DNA from: Thereva unica
Lineage: Eukaryota > Arthropoda > Insecta > Diptera > Therevidae
Direction: 5' to 3'
DNA length: 64,000 nt
NCBI GenBank assembly: GCA_949987705.1
Contig: OX465282.1
Coordinates: 10,280,501 to 10,344,500 of the forward strand
Positions 42,540 to 52,258 of this stretch are shown here, piece by piece. The translations under genes and the position numbers were made by a program. A model generated the notes under the pieces. The model searched no databases, had not been told where the DNA came from, and worked only from the letters and a program-made list of their open reading frames with translations. Each line of letters opens with the position of its first letter. Positions within the stretch are counted from its first letter, which is position 1.

Positions 42540-42745
42540 AATTACCTGTCCTGTAATGCTGCAAGATATCGTACTGACCCTGTTCCCGAAAAACGTGAAC
42601 ATGGATAACGTAGATGTCCCAGAGGTAAGGGGGAAGAAACTGTAGAAGCTGAGAAAACGATTTCCGTTGGAAAAGTCCCAGGACGACGGTATACCGAACA
42701 GAGCGGTGTAGCGGGGAGCCAGTGTGACATTGGTAAAACCCAAGT
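42540..42745 (+). pseudogene. R1-like LINE, N-terminal RT fragment
   Basis: Frames give LLQDIVLTLFPKNVN, DVPEVRGKKL and PLEKSQDDGIPNRAV, resembling the F......(...)K.PG.DGIPN entry to RT in R1-type elements. It is cut at 42746 by an inverted LINE/SINE tail and appears to resume at about 43749. Confidence 0.5.
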
Positions 42746-42747
42746 TC

Positions 42748-42950
42748 TTCTTTTTTTATGTGAAAGTTTAAGCTTAGGTGTCACCCTTTAGACTACCAGT
42801 CTGTCATGTCGTATGTCGTTCACGTCATGGTGAAATATCTAACGTGACGCAGGCAGTACCAAACTACCAAGCGTACAAAGAGCTGCACGGTCCGGTAGGT
42901 GAAGACTCAACTTAAGCGGACATTTCGTACCCTATTATTAACCTGCAACG
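42748..42950 (-). repeat. SINE/LINE-tail family copy, minus strand
   Basis: Begins with a T run (inverted A tail, 42754-42760), then GTGAAAGTTTAAGCTTAGGT, CTACCAGTCTGTCATGTCGT, GACGCAGGCAGTACCAAACT and CTTAAGCGGACATTTCGTAC; shared with 19921-20273 plus 21546-21620 and, in its tail, with 29107-29140. Confidence 0.65.
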
Positions 42951-43748
42951 CTTGTATTATTATGCCAGAATCTAATTGGTTTTTGCCGTGGACTAAGGGG
43001 AAGCATAGAAAGTAACTGAACTGGTGACCGTCCTTCTATAAGGGGAAGTAGAGGACTAGGTTCCGGTGGCGTATCAACGGGCGAACACCAAACGTGATTG
43101 AAGCATAGTCCTCGGCCATGTGAAGGGTATCTGAAGGGTGGTAGCAGGACAGTATGGCCGTACACCACCCACACGCACACACCGACTGGTATACGTTTGT
43201 AAATAATGCGATTACAAAAAGTTTGGCCATCCTGAGGCCGTATGTGCCCCATCAAAAATTGTTAAAAATTCTACGGGCATCACATCTCCCTTAAAAAGCC
43301 AAGCGGGCGGTTGGTCGCCCGCTGTAAGCCCATTTTTTATTTTTACTCGGGAAACAAGGTATTTGTAGTTTGGTAAGATAAAGTGTTACAATTCTGTATT
43401 GACTAAAGAGTGCGCGAAATAAAGACCCAACCGGGCTCAACAACTAAGCAGAAAACCAAAACCTAGGGTGGCACCAAATGGGGTATACTGCTGTGAAGGT
43501 TGCTTATGAGTAAGGACTGGTTTTGGCATCATTGAAAAGAATCGGACGTACTGAACGAGAAGACCTATATAGGAGGTCTAAGCGTCCCCTAGATTAACGT
43601 TCCACTCTAGAAATAGTAAGGTTGTGTTGATTTGCATTCATGTGATTCCCGTTGTTGAGGGGAATAATTGTGATATTTTTGTACAAAAGCGTTTTGGTAC
43701 CAGGACGGTTTTCCTTTTTTTCAGGCAAATAATAATAAAAAAACCAAA
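42951..43748. other. Unassigned sequence between two halves of the R1-like LINE
   Basis: Probably the rest of the minus-strand insertion begun at 42748. No RT motif is seen; GTTTTGGTACCAGG near 43690 resembles 28026-28040. Confidence 0.35.
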
Positions 43749-44254
43749 ATGTTCGCCAAAGTATTCACAACGTGCGTGAGCCAAAAGTTCATCCCGAATC
43801 CTGGTAAGCCCCCAGGGGGCTCGTTGTCAGCCTATAGACCGATATACTTCCTAAAACATAAGGACAAGCTTTCCGAACGTATAATATATATAACAGATTA
43901 CTCCCAACGCCACGAGGGAAGGTGGCTTGTCGGAAAGGCAATACGTTTTCAGAAAGGCTAAAACGATAACGGATGATGTCAATGTGATGTCTAGCCGATC
44001 AACCATAGCAATGGATGTGAATAAGAGTTGCGAATTGGTACTCCTTGACGTGAGAAATGCTTCCAAGAGCACGAAGTAGAGCAAGATCATGAGGGAGTGA
44101 GAGATGATAATACAACCTACGGAATCTCCCAAGGCTACGTTCTAAGCCCGTTCCAGTGGATCATGATGTATGATAAAGTTCTGGCGCTACGCCCCCGCGG
44201 AAATCGTTAGCTGATAACATCGAGATCGTGATAGTAGGAAAACGACTCGACGAA
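43749..44254 (+). pseudogene. R1-like LINE RT remnant
   Basis: Reads PGKPPGGSLSAYRPI (the KPG...YRPI entry block), LSERII, RHEGRWLVGKAIRFQKG, then in shifted frames KTITDDVNV, LLDVRNAF, SQGYVLSPFQWIMMYDKVLA and IVIVGKRLDEIE. These are in RT order. The FADD active site is degraded. Multiple stops. It ends where an RTE-A fragment begins. Confidence 0.65.
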
Positions 44255-44557
44255 ATCGAGATAACGAAAGAAGCGACATGCTTGAGGCAGATCCTCGATG
44301 TCTCCCTCCGCGATCGCCTTCGAAACGAGACAGTCAGACAAAGATGCGATCAGCAGACACTGATCGAAAAGAAATGCAAAAACGTCGACTACGGTGATTT
44401 GGACATGTTTGCCGAATGGATGAAACAAAAAACTCTTGGTTCAGAAGCATAGTCCCTCGTTTATGAATGGCCAAAGAAGGTCCCAGGCTAAGTTGACGCA
44501 AGCTACGGGACATCCCTCACGGACCGCCAGCTAGCGGATCAAAGGAGAAGAAGAAGA
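44255..44557 (+). mobile_element. RTE-A 3' fragment, plus strand
   Basis: From CTTGAGGCAGATCCTCGATG to ACGGACCGCCAGCTAGCGGA and TCAAAGGAGAAGAAGAAGAA this matches the last part of RTE-A with internal deletions. The translation LRQILDVSLRDRLRNETVRQ is that of the RTE-A C-terminal region. The R1-like frame runs into it without a stop (44228-44452). Confidence 0.85.
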
Positions 44558-45640
44558 ATTGGTCCTAAAAATTAGTGGAGTGTTTTGACCTAGATTCCAA
44601 GGACTGGGCCCTGACCTAGATTTTACAAAACCGGGTTTTCCCATGTTAAACCGTCCCAATACCTACTTATACACAACTAAATATTATTGATGGTTTTTTT
44701 CATTTGTTTCTCTTTTATTATGAAACTAAGGTAACATCCATCTATGGGAATCAAAAACACTGTACAGTTGCTTAATTCAAAGTTGTAAAACTGCACAATA
44801 GATCCAAGACATACATATACGTATGTATAGTTCGATTACTGCAGGACACCATCAGAAATAATTTTCTTTATATCGATCGGATTTAGTAACCTGGCTGTAC
44901 GTACATAATGGCTATAAATACACCTTAATCAATCTAAAAATAAAGGCAAAATTACGGTTAAAGGAAATTCGAATATTTCAACAAAGAAAAAATAATATCA
45001 TGGCATTTTAATTGAATGTTTGATTTACCCCCAAAAAATGCTCCCGCCAATATAAAACATTAACAAAAAAAAGGATATCCGATCCCAGGATCTGTGAATA
45101 CAGAACTTCCCATTTGCGTACAATTAATGGCCTTGAAACGAATCCTGTATGTGTATTTTTTTCCGTCAATTGCTTTTTAATATCTCAAACCTTTTTTTTT
45201 TTGTATGTTTGTTTTTCTTTGCGTTCAAGTACACTCGCTGCTGAACTTTCAGCATATACATACATATATGTAGTAGGAGTATGCCCAGGTCTGGGATTTA
45301 AGAAAATGAAAAGATGGGAGAAATATGAAATTTTTCTTCGTTATGACAGTCAAAAAATATTACCAAACTTAAAATCTCCTCCTGCTTTATATATTATAAA
45401 TAAGCTCCCCCTGGAATGAGAATAGGAAATAAACTTAAGGACGAATTAAGAAGATTTTAAAATTACCCCCAGAAAAAATTGCCCCCTATTTGTTGAAGGG
45501 CTCTGGGTTGAGGTTGATACTCGAAGGGATCTGAAGGAAGTGAATGCAATTACATAATTTCCTTTTTCTGGATTACCTCGAAATTCACAGTAAATCCCTT
45601 TAATCTTAAGTAATGGAGAAAGTAAATATTCCGTGCGGGA
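44558..45640. other. No gene seen
   Basis: About 1.1 kb of A+T-rich DNA with ACATACATATATG microsatellites near 44810 and 45255. No motif recognised. Confidence 0.45.
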
Positions 45641-45705
45641 TTTGTATTAGCTAAGCGCCGATTACAAAAATAATAACTTCAATTATCAAAATGTCAACAG
45701 ATGTC
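45641..45705 (+). repeat. Dispersed repeat (pair with 52192-52258)
   Basis: ATTTGTATTAGCTAAGCGCC and GATTACAAAAATAATAACTT are nearly repeated at 52196-52255. Identity about 88% by eye. Confidence 0.7.
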
Positions 45706-46247
45706 TTTGGATACAACCTGGACTAATGTAAAAAAAAATAAAGCAGTAGGTGAGCCTTGAGTAGACAACGAGAAAAAAAAGGAAACGAAAATCAATAGGA
45801 AAAATATCGTCGACCGGAGAGGACGAATTTGTTTATAGTAAAATAATCATTGTAAAAAAGAATTTAACGTTGCTTGACGGTAAAACCAATTATCAAACTC
45901 CGAGCTATGACTTGTCTGAACGGCAAGGTGGACAGCACATGCCCTTTCATTTTCATGAAGCTTAGTGTAAATGCCCAGCGGGGAAGAAAAGTGCTTCCAA
46001 ACTCAGCGCCGGCCCTAGCCCTTGTTGAGGGTGGAGCAAGATTGTCTTTCGGCGCCCTTTGTTCGTCGCTTTCACTTCACATAAATTGTATTTCCAATTG
46101 TCCTAGATAAAACATTTTTCGAGTACTGCCGGCCTGTCATTTCCTTACATGATTATATCTCCCCTTTTGCAAGCCTTTATGGGCTGGAGGCCCCATAAGG
46201 ATTTGGATGTTGGTTTTAGGTTCACAGTTCCGCCTGTAGCGGCAATA

Positions 46248-46898
46248 AGGTACGTCTACACTGGTGCGCTTTTTCTTTCAACAAGGGCATGCGTCAAAGC
46301 GCACGTGGAGGCAGAGTGGAGGCATGCTCACAATGCATGCATCTTGGATGTTGAAAGAAGGCAATCCCACCAGCGCAAGCCATGACGCACGCATATCCAA
46401 CTACTTGGATTTTTCGTTCAACTCTCCTTGTAAGTTAAGTTTTGTTTGTTCGTTAGTGAATTTTTATTTGTTTTCAAGTGAATGAAATTTAAATAATCTC
46501 CAAAGTGTTGAAAATACCCAAATTAATTTGACCAATTAATGACAATAAATAGTTTAAATAGTTTCTTTATTATATTAAAACAAAGTTATTAATAATGTCT
46601 ACTCAGTCTACTGAAGAAACTACTAGAAGACGTTTTCTCTTAACCTTTTGCCTTTTTTTAATTACAACAAACGCTGCACTAATTCCGAGTAATAACTCTG
46701 TATTCATTTTTTTAACAACAATGAAAAAAATAACAACTCACTAGATTACCGATCAACTCATTGGGGCAATGTGGACACTTGTTGCATGCGTCAAACCTCC
46801 GTTCAATCGCGCATGCTATGTTGAAAAATGAAAGCGCAAATTGAAGCGCATGTTGAATTGAAAGAGGAAGACGAAAGCGCACCAGTGTAGACGTACCT
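46248..46898. mobile_element. MITE, 651 bp, ATA duplication
   Basis: 25-bp terminal inverted repeats AGGTACGTCTACACTGGTGC / GCACCAGTGTAGACGTACCT with ATA on both sides (46245-46247, 46899-46901). The interior has CGCATG/CATGCG and GCGCTTTCA/TGAAAGCGC-like inverted boxes. The 3-bp duplication suggests PIF/Harbinger, though the exact boundary may be off by one base. Confidence 0.82.
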
Positions 46899-47198
46899 AT
46901 AGAGGAAGTATGTTTTTTCCGAGTTGCTTCCCCAACGTTTCGCCAACAGCGCCATCTTCTTTGGAGGCTATTTGGTTGTTTGTATTGCATGGTTGGGCAT
47001 TAAGGCTTGCCCCAGCTAGTAAGGTTGAGAGGTCTCTCATGTCATCAGCCGTTAAAAAAGAGGCTTCTCATGCCATCAGCCCAAAATTGCAGTGTTCACC
47101 ATCCTGACAACGTCATCTCTGTGAATTTTATGTGGTGTACTTTGTGGAGTATTCTCCACTCCTACACCCTTAGGGTCTTCTTTTGAACCCCTATCCTT

Positions 47199-47890
47199 TC
47201 AACATAATGTCAGTGGAGTCTTCTGTTGCTGCCGGAAAGCAACCGCGACAGCTTGTTCCCGTCTACTTTTGCTGTAGTAGACCCTTGCTTGCTCCTTCCA
47301 AGGCTTAAGGCGGCCCATCATAGAGGGCGCACCCACCCCTACTGACCTGGGCTGTTCTGAGTCCTGAACCAATTCGGCTACCGCCTCCAGAAGACTTCCT
47401 TGCACGGTAACTAGTTGTTTCGTGGTTAGAAGAGTCTCCGGATTGTTAGTCGCAAGCACGCCAATTCTGACACTTTCCGCTATTTGACAAAAGGTCGGCT
47501 TTGGAGTCGTTCTAGAATTCATTATGCTCCCGCCAAACTTGGAGGATGTGGCCTAAGGCCATGTACGATCGGTCTTGGCGTCAGTGCTCCCTGCCTGTGC
47601 CGTGTTCGAGTCCAGCTTTTCAAAAGGATTTTCAAACAGTATGGCGAAAGCCTTCGCCCTTTTCGCCGGGTTATTATGCCCTAGAGAACATCCAGATGAT
47701 CTAACCCTCTTCTTAATCGGTATCCCTTTCTTCCTCGGGGGCCACACAGACTCTACCAGCCTCTACACGGGAGTAGCCAACTTCCAGATATCGCATAAAA
47801 CGTTTTCGGGTTGCGCCACCCCATCTTCTGAAAGCGGTCGTTTTTTCGAGTGGCCTCTCCCATTAGGGTGCGCCTACTTCCGCAGGAGAT
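47199..47890 (-). pseudogene. LINE ORF1 remnant, DUF4780-like
   Basis: Read from about 47890 down: GGATRKRFMRYLEVGYSRVE, RVRSSGCSLGHNNPAKRAK, DAKTDRTWP, a stop, then KPTFCQIAESVRIGVLATNN, PETLLTTKQLVTVQGSLLEA, VAELV. This is the layout of the nucleic-acid-binding ORF1 found with several insect LINEs: a basic linker with NPAKRAK, then I.VGV....P...LT..Q......L. The C-terminal half of DUF4780 is decayed. Frameshifts and stops break the frame. Confidence 0.65.
47541..47612 (+). repeat. 72-bp direct repeat, copy 1
   Basis: GATGTGGCCTAAGGCCATGT onward; repeated at 48371-48441 with three or four differences, 830 bp away. It lies in the ORF1 linker region. Confidence 0.9.
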
Positions 47891-48370
47891 CTAAGGAGAT
47901 CTCCCTATGAAGGAGTGATCTCAACGTACTTCATCCCTCGGTTTACGGGCTCAAACTGCCCTCCCTGAAGAAGAATCCCGAAAACTCTCCTTCACTGGAA
48001 CCACATCCGACACCTTGAAGCATGCATCCAAAAATATCTAACTGGCCTTGTAGGTCGTCCTTTTGGAAGTTGTGTGAGCCCCAGAAATGTTTGGAGCGTT
48101 AAGAAGTGATCCATCTCCAAAAGTTTTTTTAAGGTAATTTTATATTGATACCACGAGCTCGGCGAAAAAGGGCGGTCGCCCATGGCAGAGCTCCGTATCA
48201 CCAATGGAAGGCTAATTCAAACTGAAGTTCCCCTGGTATCCGCAGTCCATCATTAGTAGCACATTCACGCAGTACCATTCATAACTTCAGCACGATTGTT
48301 TACACATTAGGATTGCGGTTTTTGTCGAGTTTAGAGCCGCCATATTCAGTCTGCTCCATGGATCTCGAGC

Positions 48371-48441
48371 AGGATGTGGCCTAAGGCCATGTACGATCGG
48401 TCTTCGGCGTCAGTGCTCCCTGACTGTGCCGTGTTCGAGTC
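48371..48441 (+). repeat. 72-bp direct repeat, copy 2
   Basis: Near-identical to 47541-47612; ends at the same base (GTGTTCGAGTC), after which the two sequences diverge abruptly. Confidence 0.9.
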
Positions 48442-48599
48442 ATATACATGGACTTGGCAAGGTACAAACAACGCCCTCAAAAAGTGCCATCAAAACTATA
48501 TTCTTTGCTCGAAATTGTTTTTCGCATTCATTTTGGCGCCCCTTACCACCTGGCGCCTAGAGCGACCGCTCCACTCGCTCTACCCTAGGGGCGGCGCTG

Positions 48600-49317
48600 C
48601 CCAAACCGCTCGAGCTATAGGGCCGAAATTTTGACAGTGCATCCCTATAATGACGTGGACATCCACTTTTTTGAAACTCATCATCAAATGGGGTTGAATA
48701 GGTTGCATCGAACTTTGTATAACTACTATACACCATCAATAATGAAACACGGCTTCATGGATTTTTCCGAATTCAACCCCTAAGGGGGAAGCAGGGTGGA
48801 AACAGTTGTATGAGAATTTTTTTTTTTGAGCTGAGGTGATATACGCGGCAATTTGTTTACCATGTTTATTAAAAAAATGCACTATATTAAACCTTTTTTA
48901 GGGATAATAACAGCTGATTTTTTTTTTTTTTTTTGAAGGAAGACAGTGCACATAATAAACTGTTTTTATTTAAAGGCGTTGCAAGGCACGCAGGTTTTAT
49001 GCTAGTATAATATATTCTACTGTTCGCTAACGCTTTTTACTTCAAGGTATTAACGAAATATATATATATAGGAACCAACTAGGAAGCTATATAACAAAGA
49101 TATCGATATTGACGACGGCAGCCAACGCTCTTTACCTATATTCTCACGCTTTTTTACATTTAAGTAACTAGCTGCAGCAATAAAAACTTTACATTCAAAA
49201 TTATTTGTTACTTTTTGGATCATTTTAGAATAAAAGCGTATTTTTAGTTTTTTTTTTAACTATTCTGTTTTATTTGATTACCCTTTGCCGTGTAGAGTTT
49301 TCACTTTATCAGACTAT
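48600..49317. other. No gene seen
   Basis: A+T-rich with T and A runs (48820-48830, 48919-48934) and a TATATATA microsatellite near 49061. Nothing recognised. Confidence 0.4.
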
Positions 49318-50044
49318 GGGCGGTGTGAATAAAAACTTAGTGTTCACTTACGGTGAACACTTCTGAACAATTCACTCATGGGAAATTTTGGGATTCAAGT
49401 GTTGAAGTGTCAAAGTTGTACGTCAAGTAAGAATCAAAGCAGGCAAACTTTTTATTTTTATCAAAAAGCAAAGTAGTACAGGTAAAATACTAAAAATAGC
49501 GAAAATGATTGGGTGCATGCTGCAAAGGTTACAGAGATCTTCCTTTTAGGGTGCCTAATAAGGAGTTATAAGGGGTTTAGGCTCAAGGGAAGGGCTTTAG
49601 GCTCAAAATATCAGTTGGTAATTATATCGAAAAATAATGTTCACAAAGTTTTGAAGATCATCTACAGAAAAAGTTATTATACATTAACCCGAACGAAATG
49701 CCATTCATAAGATATGACCATATCACCGTTTTAAAGATTTGAAATACTCATACGCCCTCATTCGCAACTTGACATAGATGTTCACATGTACATAAAAGAT
49801 GAGCCTAAGTATGTTGCTTTACCATAATTAGTCTATGAGTTATTCAACTTTAAGTAAATTTAAAATAAATACAATTCTTCGTAAGCACCCTGTATCTTAG
49901 TGGATAATGTGGATAGCCCACTCTAGAACAATTTTGTCCTCCAAATATATCCAGGAATCCCCCGTGAAAATATTAGCTACGTATTCCAACAAAGGGCGGT
50001 GATTTGGTGATTCCGATGATAGCTGTATAGATTGAAGTTTGTAA

Positions 50045-50345
50045 AAGTGGTGGGTGCTATACCAAAGCTTGGAAAAATTGAAACCTTCTTAAGATATGTA
50101 GGTTTTCCGAGCTTTCAAGTCGGTGAAGATCTTTGCATCCATAAAACAGCAGCGGCAAAATAATTTGGGAGGTGTGTAATACTACATGCACAAGAGCAGA
50201 TAAATGGCTCAAGTTTCCGATTTCACGTGAAGAAATGAAGAAGGCAAAGAAGAAATGGTTGGCAAAAAATAAATTTCCTAGTGAAATTGATGCTCTGGAT
50301 TGAATGCATGACTTTTATGCGTAAAACATGGATAAACATACTTTT
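50045..50345 (+). pseudogene. PIF transposase N-terminal fragment, copy 1
   Basis: Reads IPKLGKIETFLRYVGFPSFQ then VGEDLCIHKTAAAK (helix-turn-helix region of HARBI1-like proteins), later FPISREEMKKAKKKWLAKNK and FPSEIDALD, where the family has FP..IGAIDCTH. Stops and shifts throughout. Confidence 0.65.
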
Positions 50346-50729
50346 AATAAAATGAGGAAACTGTCCTTTAAGTTGAAGTTTCCTTTTTAACTTTCTCCAT
50401 CGATTATCTCTTTCAAATTTCATTTCATCAAAATACATCCAGGAATGACCCATAAATATATTAGCTACGTAGTCCCACAAAGGATTCATCCAACGTCTGA
50501 TGACCTGTACAAGTCCCGAATTAAAAGGAAGCTCTCTGCCAAGTTTCAGCCTGTACCCAATCATTTCCGCTATTTCGCTATTTCTTTTTTCGGCCTATTT
50601 TCCTTACTTAAAAAGGGAATTAACACGTTTTTGAATATTAATCCTCGGAAAAGAAAAAGTCACGGTCAGCGGTGATTCCGGTGATAACTTGAAGTCGTTG
50701 TTTATAACAATAAGGAAGAAACTCGTGGT

Positions 50730-51000
50730 GGCACTATACCAAAGCTTGAAAAAATTAAAACTTTCTTAAGACATGTAGGTGATCCAGGCTTTCAAGTCGG
50801 TGAATATCTTGGCATCCATAGAATAATATTGGCAAAATAATTTGGGAGGTCTGTAGTACTAGAGAGAAATGGATCAACTCTCCGACTTCACGTGAAGAAA
50901 TAAAGGAATGGTTGGCAAAAAATAAATTGCCTAGTGCAATTGGTGCTCTGGATTATACACATGGCATTTATCCACAAAGCATAGTTTTAATAAATTGACA
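50730..51000 (+). pseudogene. PIF transposase N-terminal fragment, copy 2
   Basis: Reads TIPKLEKIKTFLRHVGDPGF and QVGEYLGIHRIILAK, then WLAKNKLPSAIGALDYTHGI (with local frame changes). It is closer to the family consensus than copy 1 in VGDPGFQVGE and in IGALDYTHG. Confidence 0.65.
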
Positions 51001-51413
51001 AAATTGTTGAAGTTGAACTTTCCTTTTTACTTTTTTACTCCATCGATTATCTCTTCATCTATTTCATCCAAAAAATCAATTACATCATACATTTTTCGTT
51101 TCAAAGCTCCTCGCCACTACCCTTAATTTTTACGAGCGTTCACTCGCAAACAAATGTAAAAACATAATTTTATTCACACCAAAAAGAAGTGTTCACTTGA
51201 TATGGGGAAATGACAGAGTGAAGTACTTAACGAAACCTAACGAAGGTTATTTTTATTCACGCCAAACTAAGTGTTCCCTGCAAAAATGGGAGTGAACACT
51301 TGCACTCAGTTTTTATTCACACCACCCAATAACAGCGACGAGTAGTTAAGTGAACAATTAACTGCAAAACGTTTAATTGGTACACGGAAAACAGAAAAAA
51401 TCGTGCTATCCAC

Positions 51414-52165
51414 CAGGGGCGATGGTCCAATTGCACCCGGCGCAATTGGAAGGGGAACTTAAAAAAATTGAAAAAGTGATGACGCCTTGATACCATAGTT
51501 CTTGATTTGCAGTTCGTACTAGTCGTACTATAATAGATCAATAATTTGGCGAGAGGCACCTGGATCGCCTCTGTTCTGAAGTTGTTGAAATCGCCGAAGT
51601 TGTTGAAAGCTCCTTCCACTGCCAAGGTGAACCATTTTTATTCTATGCAAGATTATAAAGAGGAAACTACATGCAGTTCAGTGACCACCGATTATACCGT
51701 GAAATATGAAGGCTTGGAGAACGACATGGGACCTTTATTATGGTATATAGATTTTCGGAGTCCAGGATTCCGCTTGAAACAGCTAGGGAAGTACACTGAA
51801 AAACATCCTGGAGCATATGTTGAGGTTGCTAGATGTGTGGCAACATTAGCAGGAGAGTTTTGTGAAGCTAAAGTGCGAGGAAACCAAGCACAAAAGCAAG
51901 ATTGCCAAGCAAATCTTGATTGGGCACAGGTGTAAATGGTGCACTTGCACCGGGTGCAATTTCAGAAATTAAGTTTTTAAGAAAAATATTTAAAATTTCT
52001 ATAAAAAGGAATTGAAAAAGTGTTCCCATGCCTTCATTTTCGTGTATATAACTTCACAGAGTGTTTGTTTTTCATTGCCCTTCACTACTATAAAAAAATG
52101 AACATCTGATGGGGGCGCAATATGGCATACTTCACCGGGCGCCAAAAAATCAAGCGCCGGCCCTG
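51414..52165. mobile_element. Non-autonomous hAT element, 752 bp
   Basis: Ends CAGGGGCGATGG and, inverted, CAGGGCCGGCGCTTGA; perfect 8-bp duplication CTATCCAC (51406-51413 and 52166-52173). Subterminal GCACCCGGCGCAATT and CACCGGGTGCAATTTC boxes are inverted. A solo end of the same family is at 25513-25600. It contains an open frame of unknown origin. Confidence 0.9.
51546..51935 (+). CDS. Unidentified 129-codon ORF inside a hAT element
   Basis: I do not recognise the product. The frame opens at a TTG-type start with leucine/lysine-rich residues and continues SMQDYKEETTCSSVTTDYTV, YEGLENDMGPLLWYIDFRSP and CVATLAGEFCEAKVRGNQAQ to a stop at 51933-51935; the first ATG inside is near 51645. Composition is protein-like, with no low-complexity run and four Cys, unlike the A+T-rich surroundings. 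An acceptor-like TTGATTTGCAG (51502-51512) precedes it and a donor-like CAG/GTGTAA sits at the stop. It could be a captured exon or a fragment of hAT-borne coding DNA. It may not be translated. Confidence 0.35.
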   Translation: MARGTWIASVLKLLKSPKLLKAPSTAKVNHFYSMQDYKEETTCSSVTTDYTVKYEGLENDMGPLLWYIDFRSPGFRLKQLGKYTEKHPGAYVEVARCVATLAGEFCEAKVRGNQAQKQDCQANLDWAQV

Positions 52166-52195
52166 CTATCCACCTATCGATATGACAGTACTATC

Positions 52196-52258
52196 GATTT
52201 GTATTAACTAAGTACCGATTACAAAAATAATCACTTCAATTATCAAATTGTCAACAGG
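52196..52258 (+). repeat. Dispersed repeat (pair with 45641-45705)
   Basis: ATTTGTATTAACTAAGTACC and GATTACAAAAATAATCACTT match the 45.6-kb copy; directly follows the hAT flank. Confidence 0.7.

Larger units (their letters stand above)
46004..48599. mobile_element. hAT-like element, 2.6 kb, carrying a LINE ORF1 fragment
   Basis: Ends CAGCGCCGGCCCTAG and, inverted, CAGCGCCGCCCCTAG, with further similarity over about 50 bp up to a shared GGCGCC. Flanks TCCAAACT and CCCAAACC match at 6 of 8 positions, compatible with an old hAT duplication. Inside are a 651-bp MITE and a minus-strand DUF4780-like ORF1; no hAT transposase was found. The termini could alternatively be two solo ends by coincidence. 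Confidence 0.55.
49318..51327. mobile_element. PIF/Harbinger-like element, 2010 bp, with duplicated transposase pieces
   Basis: Terminal inverted repeats: GGGCGGTGTGAATAAAAACT on the left and GGGTGGTGTGAATAAAAACT on the inverted right end, each followed by GTTCACT boxes. Flanks are TAT and AAT, close to a TWA duplication. Two copies of the same PIF transposase N-terminal region (about 49950-50430 and 50440-51060) lie inside in direct orientation. Confidence 0.75.

Noticed and set aside
47484..47910. Plus-strand ORFs over 47.5-47.9 kb
   Set aside because: The minus strand carries the recognisable ORF1 motifs (NPAKRAK, AESVRIGV), so these are antisense shadows.
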